Assembly: GCA_900554835.1 (NCBI GenBank)
Contig: USJD01000001.1
Span: 1-64,000 of the forward strand
Length of the DNA stretch: 64,000 bases
Origin: an uncultured Prevotella sp.
GTDB lineage: Bacteria; Bacteroidota; Bacteroidia; Bacteroidales; Bacteroidaceae
Direction: 5' to 3'
Position numbers and translations under genes: made by a program. Positions 31,922-40,850 of this stretch are shown one piece after another. Position 1 is the stretch's first letter, and the number at the start of each line of letters is the position of its first letter. The notes below the pieces were generated by a model, which saw only the letters and a program-made list of their open reading frames with translations, had not been told where the DNA came from and did not search any database.

Positions 31922-32107
31922 TTAGTTCTCCTTTATACTATTCTGCATTTCATCAAAAATAATAACACTAGCCCTCGCTTTGGGAGTATAATGTTCCGCT
32001 AACTCAGCATAAACTTTATCTAACTCACAAAAAGTCCCTATCCAATGAGGGCACTTTGTATTTGGAGCAGTACAACGTCCATGTCCATATTCACATATCT
32101 GACTCAT
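31922..32107 (-). CDS. Small Cys protein, 61 aa
   Basis: CEYGHGRCTAPNTKCPHW has a CCCH-like arrangement. Overlaps the upstream gene. Unknown. Confidence 0.64.
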   Translation of the reverse strand: MSQICEYGHGRCTAPNTKCPHWIGTFCELDKVYAELAEHYTPKARASVIIFDEMQNSIKEN

Positions 32108-32306
32108 CTTTAACCTCCAAAACAGAATACTGTGTGCATTCAGTAAAAGCCTTTATTGAAGCCATAGCCATACCCCACATTGCTCCTCGCTTAAAATCTA
32201 CATTGCCATTCTCACAATTGTTAATTAAGTCATTGAATTCATCTGATCCTATAAAATCGAGAATTACTCGCCCAAATTCTTTTGTATCTATCAGAAACTT
32301 TTCCAT
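32091..32306 (-). CDS. Hypothetical protein, 71 aa
   Basis: Helical protein without known motif, stop and start contacts on both sides. Unknown. Confidence 0.64.
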   Translation of the reverse strand: MEKFLIDTKEFGRVILDFIGSDEFNDLINNCENGNVDFKRGAMWGMAMASIKAFTECTQYSVLEVKDESDM

Positions 32307-32495
32307 TTAATCCTCCTTTACATTCTTGCAAATAAAATCATCACAATATCCAAGACCAATAGCAATCTCTTTGTGCTCTTCATCAGGATGCAACTTACAA
32401 CCTTTTGGCCCAAAATTAATTCCATCTTCTATATCTGGGGCAACATGTTTACAAAAATCACAACAAGGTATGCAATCAAATTCACATAATTTCAT
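32307..32495 (-). CDS. Small Cys protein, 62 aa
   Basis: Starts MKLCEFDCIPCCDFC overlapping the upstream stop. Eight Cys, so probably two metal sites. Unknown function. Confidence 0.65.
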   Translation of the reverse strand: MKLCEFDCIPCCDFCKHVAPDIEDGINFGPKGCKLHPDEEHKEIAIGLGYCDDFICKNVKED

Positions 32496-32704
32496 TCTAA
32501 TACCCCCATTTCCACGCAATCAGCTACTCCACCATTGATACGTTTCATCCACCAAATATGGTCTTCTAACGCTATCAGACTAATACGAACAGAATCTCCT
32601 CCGAGAACTTCAAATTGTTCATCTCTAAGATACATTCCATATCTCATAAGAATCTTTGGAAAGCGAGAGCAATCATCTTCTCTATTCATAAATTTTTCCT
32701 CCAT
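32492..32704 (-). CDS. Hypothetical protein, 70 aa
   Basis: First gene after the promoter at 32.7 kb, with TGGAGG before the start. SLIALEDHIWWMKR and YGMYLRDEQFEVL are notable but not recognised. Confidence 0.68.
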   Translation of the reverse strand: MEEKFMNREDDCSRFPKILMRYGMYLRDEQFEVLGGDSVRISLIALEDHIWWMKRINGGVADCVEMGVLE

Positions 32705-32748
32705 TAATTTTGTACTGTCATAGTATCATAGATTTTTATATTTGTCAA
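32704..32748 (-). promoter_or_regulatory. Promoter with conserved leader motif (32.7 kb)
   Basis: TTGACA 32743-32748, 17 bp, TACTAT 32720-32725, then ACAGTACAAAATTAA. Starts the small-gene run 32.7 to about 28.2 kb. Confidence 0.83.
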
Positions 32749-32778
32749 GAGGGAAGATAGAATATTTCTGTCTCCCCT

Positions 32779-33792
32779 CTATGATTTATATTCAACTAAT
32801 TGCTCTTGCATAATCTCTTCAAATTTTTCTTTACCCATATCTGTTGGACTTGCTTTAAGTGGGATATCTATATCCATTGTACTGTCCCAGTATAGAATAT
32901 CTATATCTCTCATTGTTGCAAGAGATTTTAATAAATCCATATTTTTAGCAATTTGCTCAAACTCAAGACCTTCATCAAGAGCCATAATAATCCGTTTTGG
33001 TTGTAGCTGTAAGATTAGCTTTGCTTGAGTTTCACTTAAATTATTTGAACCAAGTGCAACAATATTTCTATAATCAAATGTGTAACCTTGTAGGCAACTC
33101 TTCTCTGCTTCTACAACAACCACATCATTGCCATATAAATATTGATAATTTTGGCTATATCCATATAAGCTGCTTGATATGTTCCCTCCTACAGGATACC
33201 AGTACTTTGAAACCCCTTCAGGGGGATCACCATTAATTCTGGCTTTCACAGCAATAATTTCATCTTTATCATTACGCCAAGGAAAGATTATTGAGCTGCT
33301 TTCTACATCAAAACAAACATCAAACTTTCTTTGTGTTTCTAAAGAAATCCCATCTTTCATCCATAATGTATTGCCTATTGGTAAATATGGATCAAGAATT
33401 TCTTCTGGATATGTGCGTGTTAAATATTCTCTCTTATGAATAATATTTTCATAGCATCCCCCAAATAGAGAACGTACCTTCGATGGAGGTTGCCAATAAT
33501 CATCAAGTTTAAGAATTCTTTTAATTTCTTTTAAGACATCTCGAAATTCAACGTGCTTCTCATTACATAGATAACTGACAATGTTATTACATACATTTCG
33601 AGAATAGTCTTTTACCAAACAGGCTTCATTGCCAAGTCTTATGCTGATATTTGGGCCACTTCCGGGCTTATCATCTCTCGCAAATCTAATCTCTTTTGCA
33701 TTTACTTTTATACGTGCGCAACCATAAAACTCTAGGAGCTCAACAATTGCGTCCGTATTTTGGCTAAGTTTACTTAATACATCTGATAGCAT
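32779..33792 (-). CDS. dnaG: DnaG-like DNA primase (TOPRIM)
   Basis: N-terminal half (CLVKDYSRNVCNNIVSYL) fits the substrate region of phage primases, but the CHC2 zinc ligands are not obvious. TOPRIM residues: VVEAEKSCL near 225 (catalytic Glu) and IIMALDEGLEFE near 270 (Asp pair region partly altered to DEG). About 337 residues, shorter than DnaG because the helicase-binding domain is lacking. Makes RNA primers for the polymerase. Confidence 0.85.
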   Translation of the reverse strand: MLSDVLSKLSQNTDAIVELLEFYGCARIKVNAKEIRFARDDKPGSGPNISIRLGNEACLVKDYSRNVCNNIVSYLCNEKHVEFRDVLKEIKRILKLDDYWQPPSKVRSLFGGCYENIIHKREYLTRTYPEEILDPYLPIGNTLWMKDGISLETQRKFDVCFDVESSSIIFPWRNDKDEIIAVKARINGDPPEGVSKYWYPVGGNISSSLYGYSQNYQYLYGNDVVVVEAEKSCLQGYTFDYRNIVALGSNNLSETQAKLILQLQPKRIIMALDEGLEFEQIAKNMDLLKSLATMRDIDILYWDSTMDIDIPLKASPTDMGKEKFEEIMQEQLVEYKS

Positions 33793-33819
33793 TCATTGTC
33801 TGAGCTCTCCTTTCTACAT

Positions 33820-33864
33820 TAATTTTGTATTGCTATTATACTACTGGGGATAGAATTTGTCAAG
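33820..33864 (-). promoter_or_regulatory. Promoter with conserved leader motif (primase)
   Basis: TTGACA 33859-33864, 17 bp, TATAAT 33836-33841, then GCAATACAAAATTAA. The -35 box touches the stop of the homing endonuclease. Confidence 0.85.
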
Positions 33865-34663
33865 AGGTGGTTATCCCGTATTCTTCAAAAAGATGTTTTT
33901 GCGGGGCAAATTCTCCTACAAAATCTGCTTCTGCCTGTAGTCTTGCTCTAATTGCTTCATCTTTTGTTAAATAAAATTCACTTAATACCTTAACTTTATT
34001 TACTTTTAATTCTGCATACCAACATCTAACTCTATGCTGATTATCCACATATCGAACACCTATAATACCACTTTTATTATCTTTTCTTTTATTTCTATTA
34101 ACCATCTGCTGACTTCCAGTAGCTTCTCTAAGATTATATCTACGATTATTTAGTGGGTTTCTATCGGCATGATCCCAATTAACGACGTTTAAAAGTCTTG
34201 TTATTTTCAGCATCTTTTCATTTACAGTTGTCTGCAATGAATGATACCCAGTTTGATCAACATGCTCATACCAACAATATTGTTTTACAACATCATAATC
34301 ATTTGCATCAATGTAAAATTCTTTATTGGTATTATTTGTCCATCCGATATAATAATCCCCATATTCATCCGTTAATTTATCAGACCATTTATTTGGCTTG
34401 GTTTTAAATAATTGAGGAAGTTCTTGTAATGCTTCCCACCAAAGACACCCACATGAGCGTGTTGGTTTTCTTTTTCCATCTTCTCTTCTAAATAAATCAC
34501 TAACATATATATCACAGATAGTATGATTTTCGCAATTACATTGGCATCTTACAGTTCTTCTGTAATATCCATTACTTTGTAATTTTGGTTCACCCTCTCC
34601 AAGAACAGTAAGCCTACCAAATTCTTGCCCTATATAGTCTTCAATATTTCTTTTATTCCCCAT
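33860..34663 (-). CDS. HNH homing endonuclease with AP2-like domain
   Basis: Start at MGNKRNIEDY; upstream in-frame ATGs lie in the helicase gene. N-terminal Cys-rich finger (CQCNCENH..SCGC), central HNH NVVNWDHADRNPLNNRRYNL, then KSGIIGVRY, the start of an AP2-like DNA-binding domain. Inserted between helicase and primase genes, a common target of homing elements. Confidence 0.87.
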   Translation of the reverse strand: MGNKRNIEDYIGQEFGRLTVLGEGEPKLQSNGYYRRTVRCQCNCENHTICDIYVSDLFRREDGKRKPTRSCGCLWWEALQELPQLFKTKPNKWSDKLTDEYGDYYIGWTNNTNKEFYIDANDYDVVKQYCWYEHVDQTGYHSLQTTVNEKMLKITRLLNVVNWDHADRNPLNNRRYNLREATGSQQMVNRNKRKDNKSGIIGVRYVDNQHRVRCWYAELKVNKVKVLSEFYLTKDEAIRARLQAEADFVGEFAPQKHLFEEYGITTS

Positions 34664-34673
34664 ATAATCACCT

Positions 34674-36242
34674 TTAATTTGTTCCAATGAAACCGTGTTT
34701 TGGTTTTCCCCAACAACATTCGCTAAATGTCGCGTATCTACCATTAAACTTAAACATTAATGCCGAACCAGATGAATTACTATTTTCGGAATTACGACTC
34801 TTTGCTAAGAAACAGAACTTCCAAGCATATTTAGGGTCACATAAATAGTCTTGGGCAACCACATTCCCATCATTATCCTTCTTCATCTGATAAGGATGAC
34901 AGAAATATTTTGACATAGGATCAAGCTCCTCTTTATATACATCTCTTAGACATAATAAAGTATCTAGCTGTTCGACCATTCCCTTTGCCCCAGAAAGCAT
35001 ATTAGAGTCAAGGAATAAAGATCCTTTTTGACTTTGGGTTAACTGTACAGAGGCACACATAATCAAATTTAATTTTTTGGCTAAAATATCCAAATCTCTT
35101 GAATACTGAACTAATTCTTCCCATGCGGCAACATTACTATCTCTTTTGTTACTATCTGAAATTTTAAGAGTATCAAATATTACCATTGAATATCCATATT
35201 GTAAAGCATAAAATCTAATCTTTGCCTTTACAACATCAAAAGAGTTTTCTGATAACTGAATAAAGTGCATTCTCCCTTTATAATTATCATTAAAATATTT
35301 TTTTGCTTTTTGTAGCATAGCTTTATTTTCATCTGTAAGTTTACCCGCCATTAAATTTGATTTAGTAATTCCATACTCTTTAAAATGTTTGTATAGAATG
35401 AACAAAATCATATTAATTTTCCAAACTTTACTACTTTGTTCATTACAAATAATTAAGATTTTCTCTTCTTTTGCCATAGCCATTGCTATTGAACACCACA
35501 TCGCAGTTTTGCCACTTGATGAGAAACCGGCTATATAATGAGAAGCTTGTCTTGTAAATCCTAAAGTAAGAGACGATAGATATGGAAATACATTCATTGT
35601 ATCTCCATTTATATCTTCTCCTGCATAAGCATATGGAGTTCCATATTCCTCAGCATTTGCTAAAGATTCAAGAAATTCATCCGTAATTTCAATATCTACA
35701 TCTTCAAGCAATTTTACATCATATCCACCTGCATACATTTTATTGAGCTGTGCCTCGTACCATTCTACAACTTCAACAGAAGTGAGACTTTTGAAAAAAT
35801 CAAGCGGGGCCATTTCTCTTTTACCAATTTGAATCTTTTTTGTAAGATTAAATCCAGAATCATGCAACTTTAAAATTGTGTTATATTTATAAAGCTCATC
35901 AAGAATACTATCTCGATTTTTCAATGAAACAATAGTTGCTATATTATCAATTGCTTTATATCCGCCACGTTCATTAAATTGTTCTAGCGTTTCCTCAGAT
36001 AAATTACTAATTACTGCAACTTCATCAAATTCATTTAAATTTTTTGCACGAAGCTGACGTTCTATTCCAAAATAAAAACGACCATCTTTACTTAAAAAAT
36101 CTGTGCTAGATAAAGAAACTTCGTCTAAAATTAATGGGTCTTTCCACAGTATCCCTATAACTGATGCTTCTGCATTAATGCGGCCCTCTAAAAGTTCCTT
36201 TGGATATTTATCCTCAACTCCTCTTAACCAAATGTCGTTCAT
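34674..36242 (-). CDS. dnaB: Replicative DNA helicase (DnaB-like)
   Basis: N-terminal DnaB domain (EASVIGILWKDPLILDEV), Walker A AGFSSSGKTA near 238, Walker B-like VIFDTLKISDS near 355, and QLTQSQKG plus SGAKGMVEQLDTLLCLRD typical of the C-terminal RecA fold. 522 residues. Unwinds DNA at the phage fork; the small zinc-finger gene just upstream may be its partner. Confidence 0.92.
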   Translation of the reverse strand: MNDIWLRGVEDKYPKELLEGRINAEASVIGILWKDPLILDEVSLSSTDFLSKDGRFYFGIERQLRAKNLNEFDEVAVISNLSEETLEQFNERGGYKAIDNIATIVSLKNRDSILDELYKYNTILKLHDSGFNLTKKIQIGKREMAPLDFFKSLTSVEVVEWYEAQLNKMYAGGYDVKLLEDVDIEITDEFLESLANAEEYGTPYAYAGEDINGDTMNVFPYLSSLTLGFTRQASHYIAGFSSSGKTAMWCSIAMAMAKEEKILIICNEQSSKVWKINMILFILYKHFKEYGITKSNLMAGKLTDENKAMLQKAKKYFNDNYKGRMHFIQLSENSFDVVKAKIRFYALQYGYSMVIFDTLKISDSNKRDSNVAAWEELVQYSRDLDILAKKLNLIMCASVQLTQSQKGSLFLDSNMLSGAKGMVEQLDTLLCLRDVYKEELDPMSKYFCHPYQMKKDNDGNVVAQDYLCDPKYAWKFCFLAKSRNSENSNSSGSALMFKFNGRYATFSECCWGKPKHGFIGTN

Positions 36243-36739
36243 AGATCATCCTCCAGTTCCGCAAATGACTTACGCATTTTTTTGCTTTCTTTTATTGGTT
36301 CAAATAACTCAAAAAAAGAATCATTTTTCACTTCTATTTTCTCTGGTTCTTTCCTTGGCTCTACTTTATAATCAACCAGTGAATTTTTTAATATCGCAGA
36401 CATATACCTTACCCGTGCGTACTCAGTACTATTTAATTTGCCTACTGCGCCTTTTATGTAATCCTTATTCTCCTGAATATAACTCAGGATTTTTTCATTA
36501 GATGCAAGCTCATTCCAACATTTCCATTCCTTGAATAAAGCTGAATTTTGTATTTTATAACCAAAAATATCTACTATTTCTGCATATATAGCGTCCTTAT
36601 CTGCCTTTTCTTTTGCTGCAGCCTCGACTTTTTTGAAACAGCTTTCATTACAGTAATATTTATTACCCTTTTCCGTAGTCACCTTATACGCGTTCTCACG
36701 TTCAATCTTATTTCCACAGCACTTGCATTTAACTAACAT
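36239..36739 (-). CDS. Zinc-finger protein next to the helicase, possible loader
   Basis: MLVKCKCCGNKIERENA.. then YYCNESC is a four-Cys finger. A helical region (FGYKIQNSALFKEWKCW) and an acidic tail follow, a plan seen in phage helicase-loader or replisome organiser genes. Overlaps the helicase start by four bases. Role inferred from position. Confidence 0.7.
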   Translation of the reverse strand: MLVKCKCCGNKIERENAYKVTTEKGNKYYCNESCFKKVEAAAKEKADKDAIYAEIVDIFGYKIQNSALFKEWKCWNELASNEKILSYIQENKDYIKGAVGKLNSTEYARVRYMSAILKNSLVDYKVEPRKEPEKIEVKNDSFFELFEPIKESKKMRKSFAELEDDL

Positions 36740-36755
36740 AACATCACCACCTAAA

Positions 36756-36783
36756 CAAAAAAAATGGGGAGGTTGCCCTCCCC
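36756..36783 (-). terminator. Rho-independent terminator
   Basis: Minus strand GGGGAGG-GCAA-CCTCCCC followed by A and eight T. Ends the RecA-fold ATPase transcript before the helicase block. Confidence 0.9.
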
Positions 36784-36789
36784 TTGTTC

Positions 36790-37968
36790 TTAAGACAGAG
36801 CCTCTAGAATTCTCTTTAGAGTTGCCTCATCATGAATATTCGCTAGTTTGCCTCCATTTAGGATGCCTCTAACTTCTTTCTTGAGTGCAGCATCTGCATT
36901 TTTGAAAAGAGCATTTATTTCTTCTTTTACAGCTTCCTCATCAAAAGAGTCATCCTCGTCCTCATCATCTAGGTCAAATGGAAGATCCATATCATCCTCT
37001 TCATCTATCTGTTCTGACATTGCTTCAATTTCAGGATCTTCCTCTACAGGCGCAGGCGCGGGTACGGGCGCAGAAATAGGAGCAGCCTTTGCTACTGGCT
37101 TGCTTTCAGAAGTTCCATTAGGATGTTTGCTCTGTTCATCTAGTGCATCTCTAACCGCCTGAATAAAGTTGGCAGCTCCAAAATCTACCTTTGCAACAAT
37201 ATATGGGAAGTGGCTCTTACAATCAACAGCATTTTCCGTATCAGCAAAAACCATAACTCTCTTACGATCTGTAAGCTGACCAATTTTATCCATCTTCTTA
37301 GTGAAAGCGTTCTTCTTTTCCTCTACATTGTCTACAACATTCTCTGTATAGCACATCGCTACAAGATTTACCTTGTCCTTTAAAGCATTGTAATACTTAT
37401 TATCAAGGTTACAAGTTAGCTGCTCAAACTGAATCTTAGTAATGACATCCTCTTTTAGCTTTGTCTTTGTATGTCCAACAAGTAGCAGAGAATAACCAGC
37501 ATTCTGTAGCTTCATAATCTGAGTTAGCATAAGGTCACAAGCTCTGCTTTCACCCTTCTGGAATCCCTTATATGCCTGTGCTATCGACTTTGCTCTATCG
37601 TTAATATCACAGGTCTTATTCCATTCTGCAACAACATAATTCTCCGTTATACGGGCAAATTCATCCATAGAATCTATTGCTACAAACTTTGTATCTGGGT
37701 ACTCTGCCTTGTTCTCACAAAGTTCCTTTACAATATCAGTAAAGGTCTTAAAATCTGGGGCAACATCACCGAATGCATCATCAATATGCTTTGGTTTATT
37801 TTCAACGCCGCAAGTAATAATAAATGTACCTTCATTACTACCAGTGATTAGCTTACCAATTTCATAAACCATGGTGGTCTTACCTATACCACCAATGCCG
37901 TTAATAATATAACTGTAATCTTCAAAATTCTTACTTAATCTATAAGTATGTCCAAACTTTCTTGCCAT
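36790..37968 (-). CDS. RecA-fold ATPase (Sak4/phage nucleotide-binding type)
   Basis: Walker A NGIGGIGKTTM near residue 25, Walker B-like KFVAIDSMDE near 100, then SLLLVGHTKTK. An Ala/Pro linker and a very acidic tail (residues 305-350) end in a helical lysine-containing segment. Single-strand annealing/recombination ATPases of phages have this form. It is transcribed with the SSB-like gene upstream. Confidence 0.85.
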   Translation of the reverse strand: MARKFGHTYRLSKNFEDYSYIINGIGGIGKTTMVYEIGKLITGSNEGTFIITCGVENKPKHIDDAFGDVAPDFKTFTDIVKELCENKAEYPDTKFVAIDSMDEFARITENYVVAEWNKTCDINDRAKSIAQAYKGFQKGESRACDLMLTQIMKLQNAGYSLLLVGHTKTKLKEDVITKIQFEQLTCNLDNKYYNALKDKVNLVAMCYTENVVDNVEEKKNAFTKKMDKIGQLTDRKRVMVFADTENAVDCKSHFPYIVAKVDFGAANFIQAVRDALDEQSKHPNGTSESKPVAKAAPISAPVPAPAPVEEDPEIEAMSEQIDEEDDMDLPFDLDDEDEDDSFDEEAVKEEINALFKNADAALKKEVRGILNGGKLANIHDEATLKRILEALS

Positions 37969-37989
37969 AATCTTAACTCCTTTTTATAA

Positions 37990-38004
37990 TTAATTTTGTA
38001 CTGT
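37990..38004 (-). promoter_or_regulatory. Conserved leader motif without promoter
   Basis: ACAGTACAAAATTAA lies between the SSB-like stop and the ATPase ribosome site, preceded by an AAGGGAAA..TTTCCCTT hairpin and no -35/-10 boxes. Confidence 0.7.
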
Positions 38005-38025
38005 AAAAGGGAAAATTAATTTCCC

Positions 38026-39141
38026 TTATAAAATATCCTCATCGTCATCATCACTTGAATCAACCGGAGGTTCTTTCATAGGTTTCTTAATTAGATCATT
38101 CACCTCATAATTAGTAGGCTCACTTCCTGTAGAAAATCCACGTCCCGGCTTTTCAATCCTAATTTCCTGAATTTTGTCTTCGACTTTACTACCTCCAACA
38201 TCACGAATAGCATCTTCAAGAGAAATGAGACCAAGATCTATATATTCTTTTGTATCTTCGCTTAGATCTTCATATGTTACAGCAACCCTTGAGCTACCAT
38301 TAATCTGCTGACATGCAAGACCCATCTTACGAACCTCGTCATCTTCAAACTTACTAAAAACTTTCTTCCATCCCTTAATCTTCTTTTTACCAGCTTCATC
38401 TGTACCACATCTCATTGCAAGAGTTATAGGACAGAACCAAGATTTCTTTGTATTGTTATCATAAAATTGAGTATATCCTGATACAATTGCCTTACCAGTT
38501 TCGCTATAATCTTCGCAATCCATTGCATTTTCAGTATAAAAGAAATCAATATTAACACTGCTATCTGTATCTACATCATCGTCAACTTTATATATCTTAG
38601 TAACTTCATATGTTGAATAATATCTATCGTCTTTTGAACTATATGTATAATTGATATTTCCATTAACTCTAAATTTTATATTCTTCATTTTATCTGAATT
38701 AACTACCCTGTTTACATATTCACAGAATTCAGTAGGAGCAAGAAAATGATGTTCTTTCTTCTTTGATGCAGCAAGGGCCTCCGCATCTCCACTATTTTCT
38801 ATTGCACTACGATGGCTCTTAGTGTCAAGATCTACAGTATATATTTTCCATCCTGCCATTCTATTTATAATTGTTGGATCGTTTCTCTGACTCCAAGGCA
38901 CTTGGAAGGATTCCCCCTTCTTTCCGTTTTCTGCCTTAGTCATTCCATATATAACATTCTTATTTTCATCTGCCCAACGTCCTGCATTAATTTCCACAAA
39001 TTGTGTATTATCACCTGCCTGCACTATAAAACGTAGTCTTTCTGACATCCATCCGCTATCGTAATGAGTTACTGAAAAACTCTTTCTATTTTCTGAGTCT
39101 TTAATGGGCCTCAGATAACCCACATAACTAAATGTATTCAT
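38026..39141 (-). CDS. Single-stranded DNA-binding-like protein
   Basis: 371 residues, mostly beta structure, with a C-terminal tail SSDDDDEDIL like the acidic tails of SSB proteins that recruit partners. It lies between the recombinase-fold genes and the RecA-fold ATPase. No close family recognised, so the call rests on tail and context. Confidence 0.6.
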   Translation of the reverse strand: MNTFSYVGYLRPIKDSENRKSFSVTHYDSGWMSERLRFIVQAGDNTQFVEINAGRWADENKNVIYGMTKAENGKKGESFQVPWSQRNDPTIINRMAGWKIYTVDLDTKSHRSAIENSGDAEALAASKKKEHHFLAPTEFCEYVNRVVNSDKMKNIKFRVNGNINYTYSSKDDRYYSTYEVTKIYKVDDDVDTDSSVNIDFFYTENAMDCEDYSETGKAIVSGYTQFYDNNTKKSWFCPITLAMRCGTDEAGKKKIKGWKKVFSKFEDDEVRKMGLACQQINGSSRVAVTYEDLSEDTKEYIDLGLISLEDAIRDVGGSKVEDKIQEIRIEKPGRGFSTGSEPTNYEVNDLIKKPMKEPPVDSSDDDDEDIL

Positions 39142-39200
39142 TGTGATTTACCTCCATTAACATTATCAATAATATATCCTAATTTTATTGCATTCTTTCT

Positions 39201-39215
39201 TTAATTTTGTATTGT
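39201..39215 (-). promoter_or_regulatory. Conserved leader motif without clear promoter
   Basis: ACAATACAAAATTAA starts right after the TAA of the zinc-ribbon gene, upstream of the SSB-like gene. Confidence 0.65.
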
Positions 39216-39418
39216 TAATAATATCTCGAATCTTTTGTCACGTCGTATAATTCATAATAATCTAATATGCTTTCCCCGCACCATAATTGCTTCGTTTCTG
39301 TTCCACACTGTTCACAATAAAACGTTTTATATATGTCATCAGAATCAACCTGATAAAATATTTCCATATAATGAACTTCTCCACATTCGGAACATTGCCA
39401 ATAGGATTTCTTTTTCAT
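39215..39418 (-). CDS. Zinc-ribbon protein, 67 aa
   Basis: Start at MKKKSYWQCSECGE; a GTG 57 bases upstream is possible. CSEC and CEQC pairs about 25 residues apart form a zinc ribbon. Function unknown. Confidence 0.65.
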   Translation of the reverse strand: MKKKSYWQCSECGEVHYMEIFYQVDSDDIYKTFYCEQCGTETKQLWCGESILDYYELYDVTKDSRYY

Positions 39419-39495
39419 AATTTCGCCTGATGTCACGCGACATTTCAGCTCCCTCCTTTCCGGTTTTAGGCACACAGCCTTTCTACTATGTGCCT

Positions 39496-39524
39496 ATTAT
39501 ACCATACAAAATTAATGTTGTCAA
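39496..39524 (-). promoter_or_regulatory. Promoter (39.5 kb)
   Basis: TTGACA 39519-39524, 17 bp, TATAAT 39496-39501. No leader motif downstream, but a similar string (ATTAATTTTGTA) lies inside the spacer. Confidence 0.8.
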
Positions 39525-39772
39525 CCCCTTTTGACAATTTTAATTTCCATGTCCTTTCCGTTAATAATTATCTCATTGTCCCCTACGACATAATCTACAA
39601 TTTCACCCTCGCGTATATAAATAGTTTGTTCCTTACAATGGAACCCATAACCAATTTCTGTTTCTGGGTCAAACTTCATTTGAATATGTTGACTACCAAA
39701 AAATCTATGCTTTGTATAGATCTCAACATATTCTCCTCTCATCTCTTCTAGTGCTTCTTTTAATTTTATCAT
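39521..39772 (-). CDS. Hypothetical protein, 83 aa
   Basis: Beta-rich protein beginning with an amphipathic helix. A promoter-like TTGCAA/TAATAT pair lies upstream near 39.81-39.84 kb. Unknown. Confidence 0.68.
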   Translation of the reverse strand: MIKLKEALEEMRGEYVEIYTKHRFFGSQHIQMKFDPETEIGYGFHCKEQTIYIREGEIVDYVVGDNEIIINGKDMEIKIVKRG

Positions 39773-39870
39773 GCCTAAATTCGCCCCTTTTACGTAAGTT
39801 TATACAAGTATATTACCACAATTTCCTGTATCTTGCAAGAACATATGTGCCCCCTGTTACAATTTTCTAA

Positions 39871-39885
39871 TTAATTTTGTACTGT
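39871..39885 (-). promoter_or_regulatory. Conserved leader motif
   Basis: ACAGTACAAAATTAA behind the recombinase-like gene, about 100 bases before the 83-aa gene. No good -35 box. Confidence 0.6.
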
Positions 39886-39908
39886 GTCATATTGACAAAG
39901 GAGCAATA

Positions 39909-40814
39909 TTATATATATTGCTCATACTTTTGGGCCACATTATCTACCCAATAGTTACCAAAATCATAACGTTTTGCTAATATCTCACCTTGTTTTGTCT
40001 TTAGAAATTCTCTTAACCCTAATTTTTTCTCTTCCATACCTAGTTGAAGATAATGCCATAATCCTGATGCTGCAATATTTTTCATGGTAAGTCCCGGAAT
40101 ATCTAAATAATCTCTAAACATTTGTATTCGACGATAAACATATCTAAAACGTGAATCCTCGGTACTTACGCCCCTCATATTAAATCTTTCCTTATAAATT
40201 CTTCCTTTGCCGTTAACTTCAATAATCTTTGCAGTTTCTCCGTATGACATAATTTCTTCTTCTGCAAATGCCTTTGGAAGAATTTCTTTCAACCTATCGG
40301 TTATTGCATATTCTTTTCCATTAATGTATAAAACATCCCCTCTTACACATTCAACAGAAACAGCCAGTAAATCAACCATACTTTTCCCCGCAACACCCTC
40401 CCATAATAATTCTACAATTGCTTTATCAGACCAATTAAGCAATTGGGATTCGATATCATCCAACTCTTCTCTTGTTAATAAAAGAATTGCATCTTTACTT
40501 ATTAACTTGGCAAGATCTGCTTTTTCTATTGTTTCAAAAGCATTATTCTCAATATTTCCAGTTACCCAACGAGAATAATGCTTTAACACTACGCAATAAT
40601 TCAATAATGAATTTATAGATTTCGCCTTAAATTTTGCGAACATATCAAGTATCTCATCTTTAGTAAAATCTGAAACATCCTTATTATACTTTTCTTCAAA
40701 AGGTTCGGTCTTTTTTAATATTGCATAAAGGCTGGTCTTTGCAATAACTTTACTTCTTAAATATTCTTTCGCAAACTTTTCTTTTTGTTCTTGATTATAC
40801 ATCTCCTTCTTCAC
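39909..40814 (-). CDS. Degenerate tyrosine-recombinase-fold protein
   Basis: Core-binding part (residues 10-115) and LLTREELDDIESQL..KAIVELLWEGVAGKSMVDLLAVSV align by eye with the integrase catalytic domain, but the first catalytic Arg (GxR) is Gly-Lys-Ser and no HxxR or terminal Tyr motif is evident. Probably a non-cutting DNA-binding relative. It follows an active recombinase gene. Confidence 0.7.
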   Translation of the reverse strand: MKKEMYNQEQKEKFAKEYLRSKVIAKTSLYAILKKTEPFEEKYNKDVSDFTKDEILDMFAKFKAKSINSLLNYCVVLKHYSRWVTGNIENNAFETIEKADLAKLISKDAILLLTREELDDIESQLLNWSDKAIVELLWEGVAGKSMVDLLAVSVECVRGDVLYINGKEYAITDRLKEILPKAFAEEEIMSYGETAKIIEVNGKGRIYKERFNMRGVSTEDSRFRYVYRRIQMFRDYLDIPGLTMKNIAASGLWHYLQLGMEEKKLGLREFLKTKQGEILAKRYDFGNYWVDNVAQKYEQYI

Positions 40815-40850
40815 TCCTCAATTTAATTGTAACAATACAATTTTAATTTG

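Noticed and set aside
39200..39250. Promoter before the SSB-like gene
   Set aside because: GTGACA and TATTAT are only 12 bp apart and lie within coding sequence, so only the leader motif is listed.
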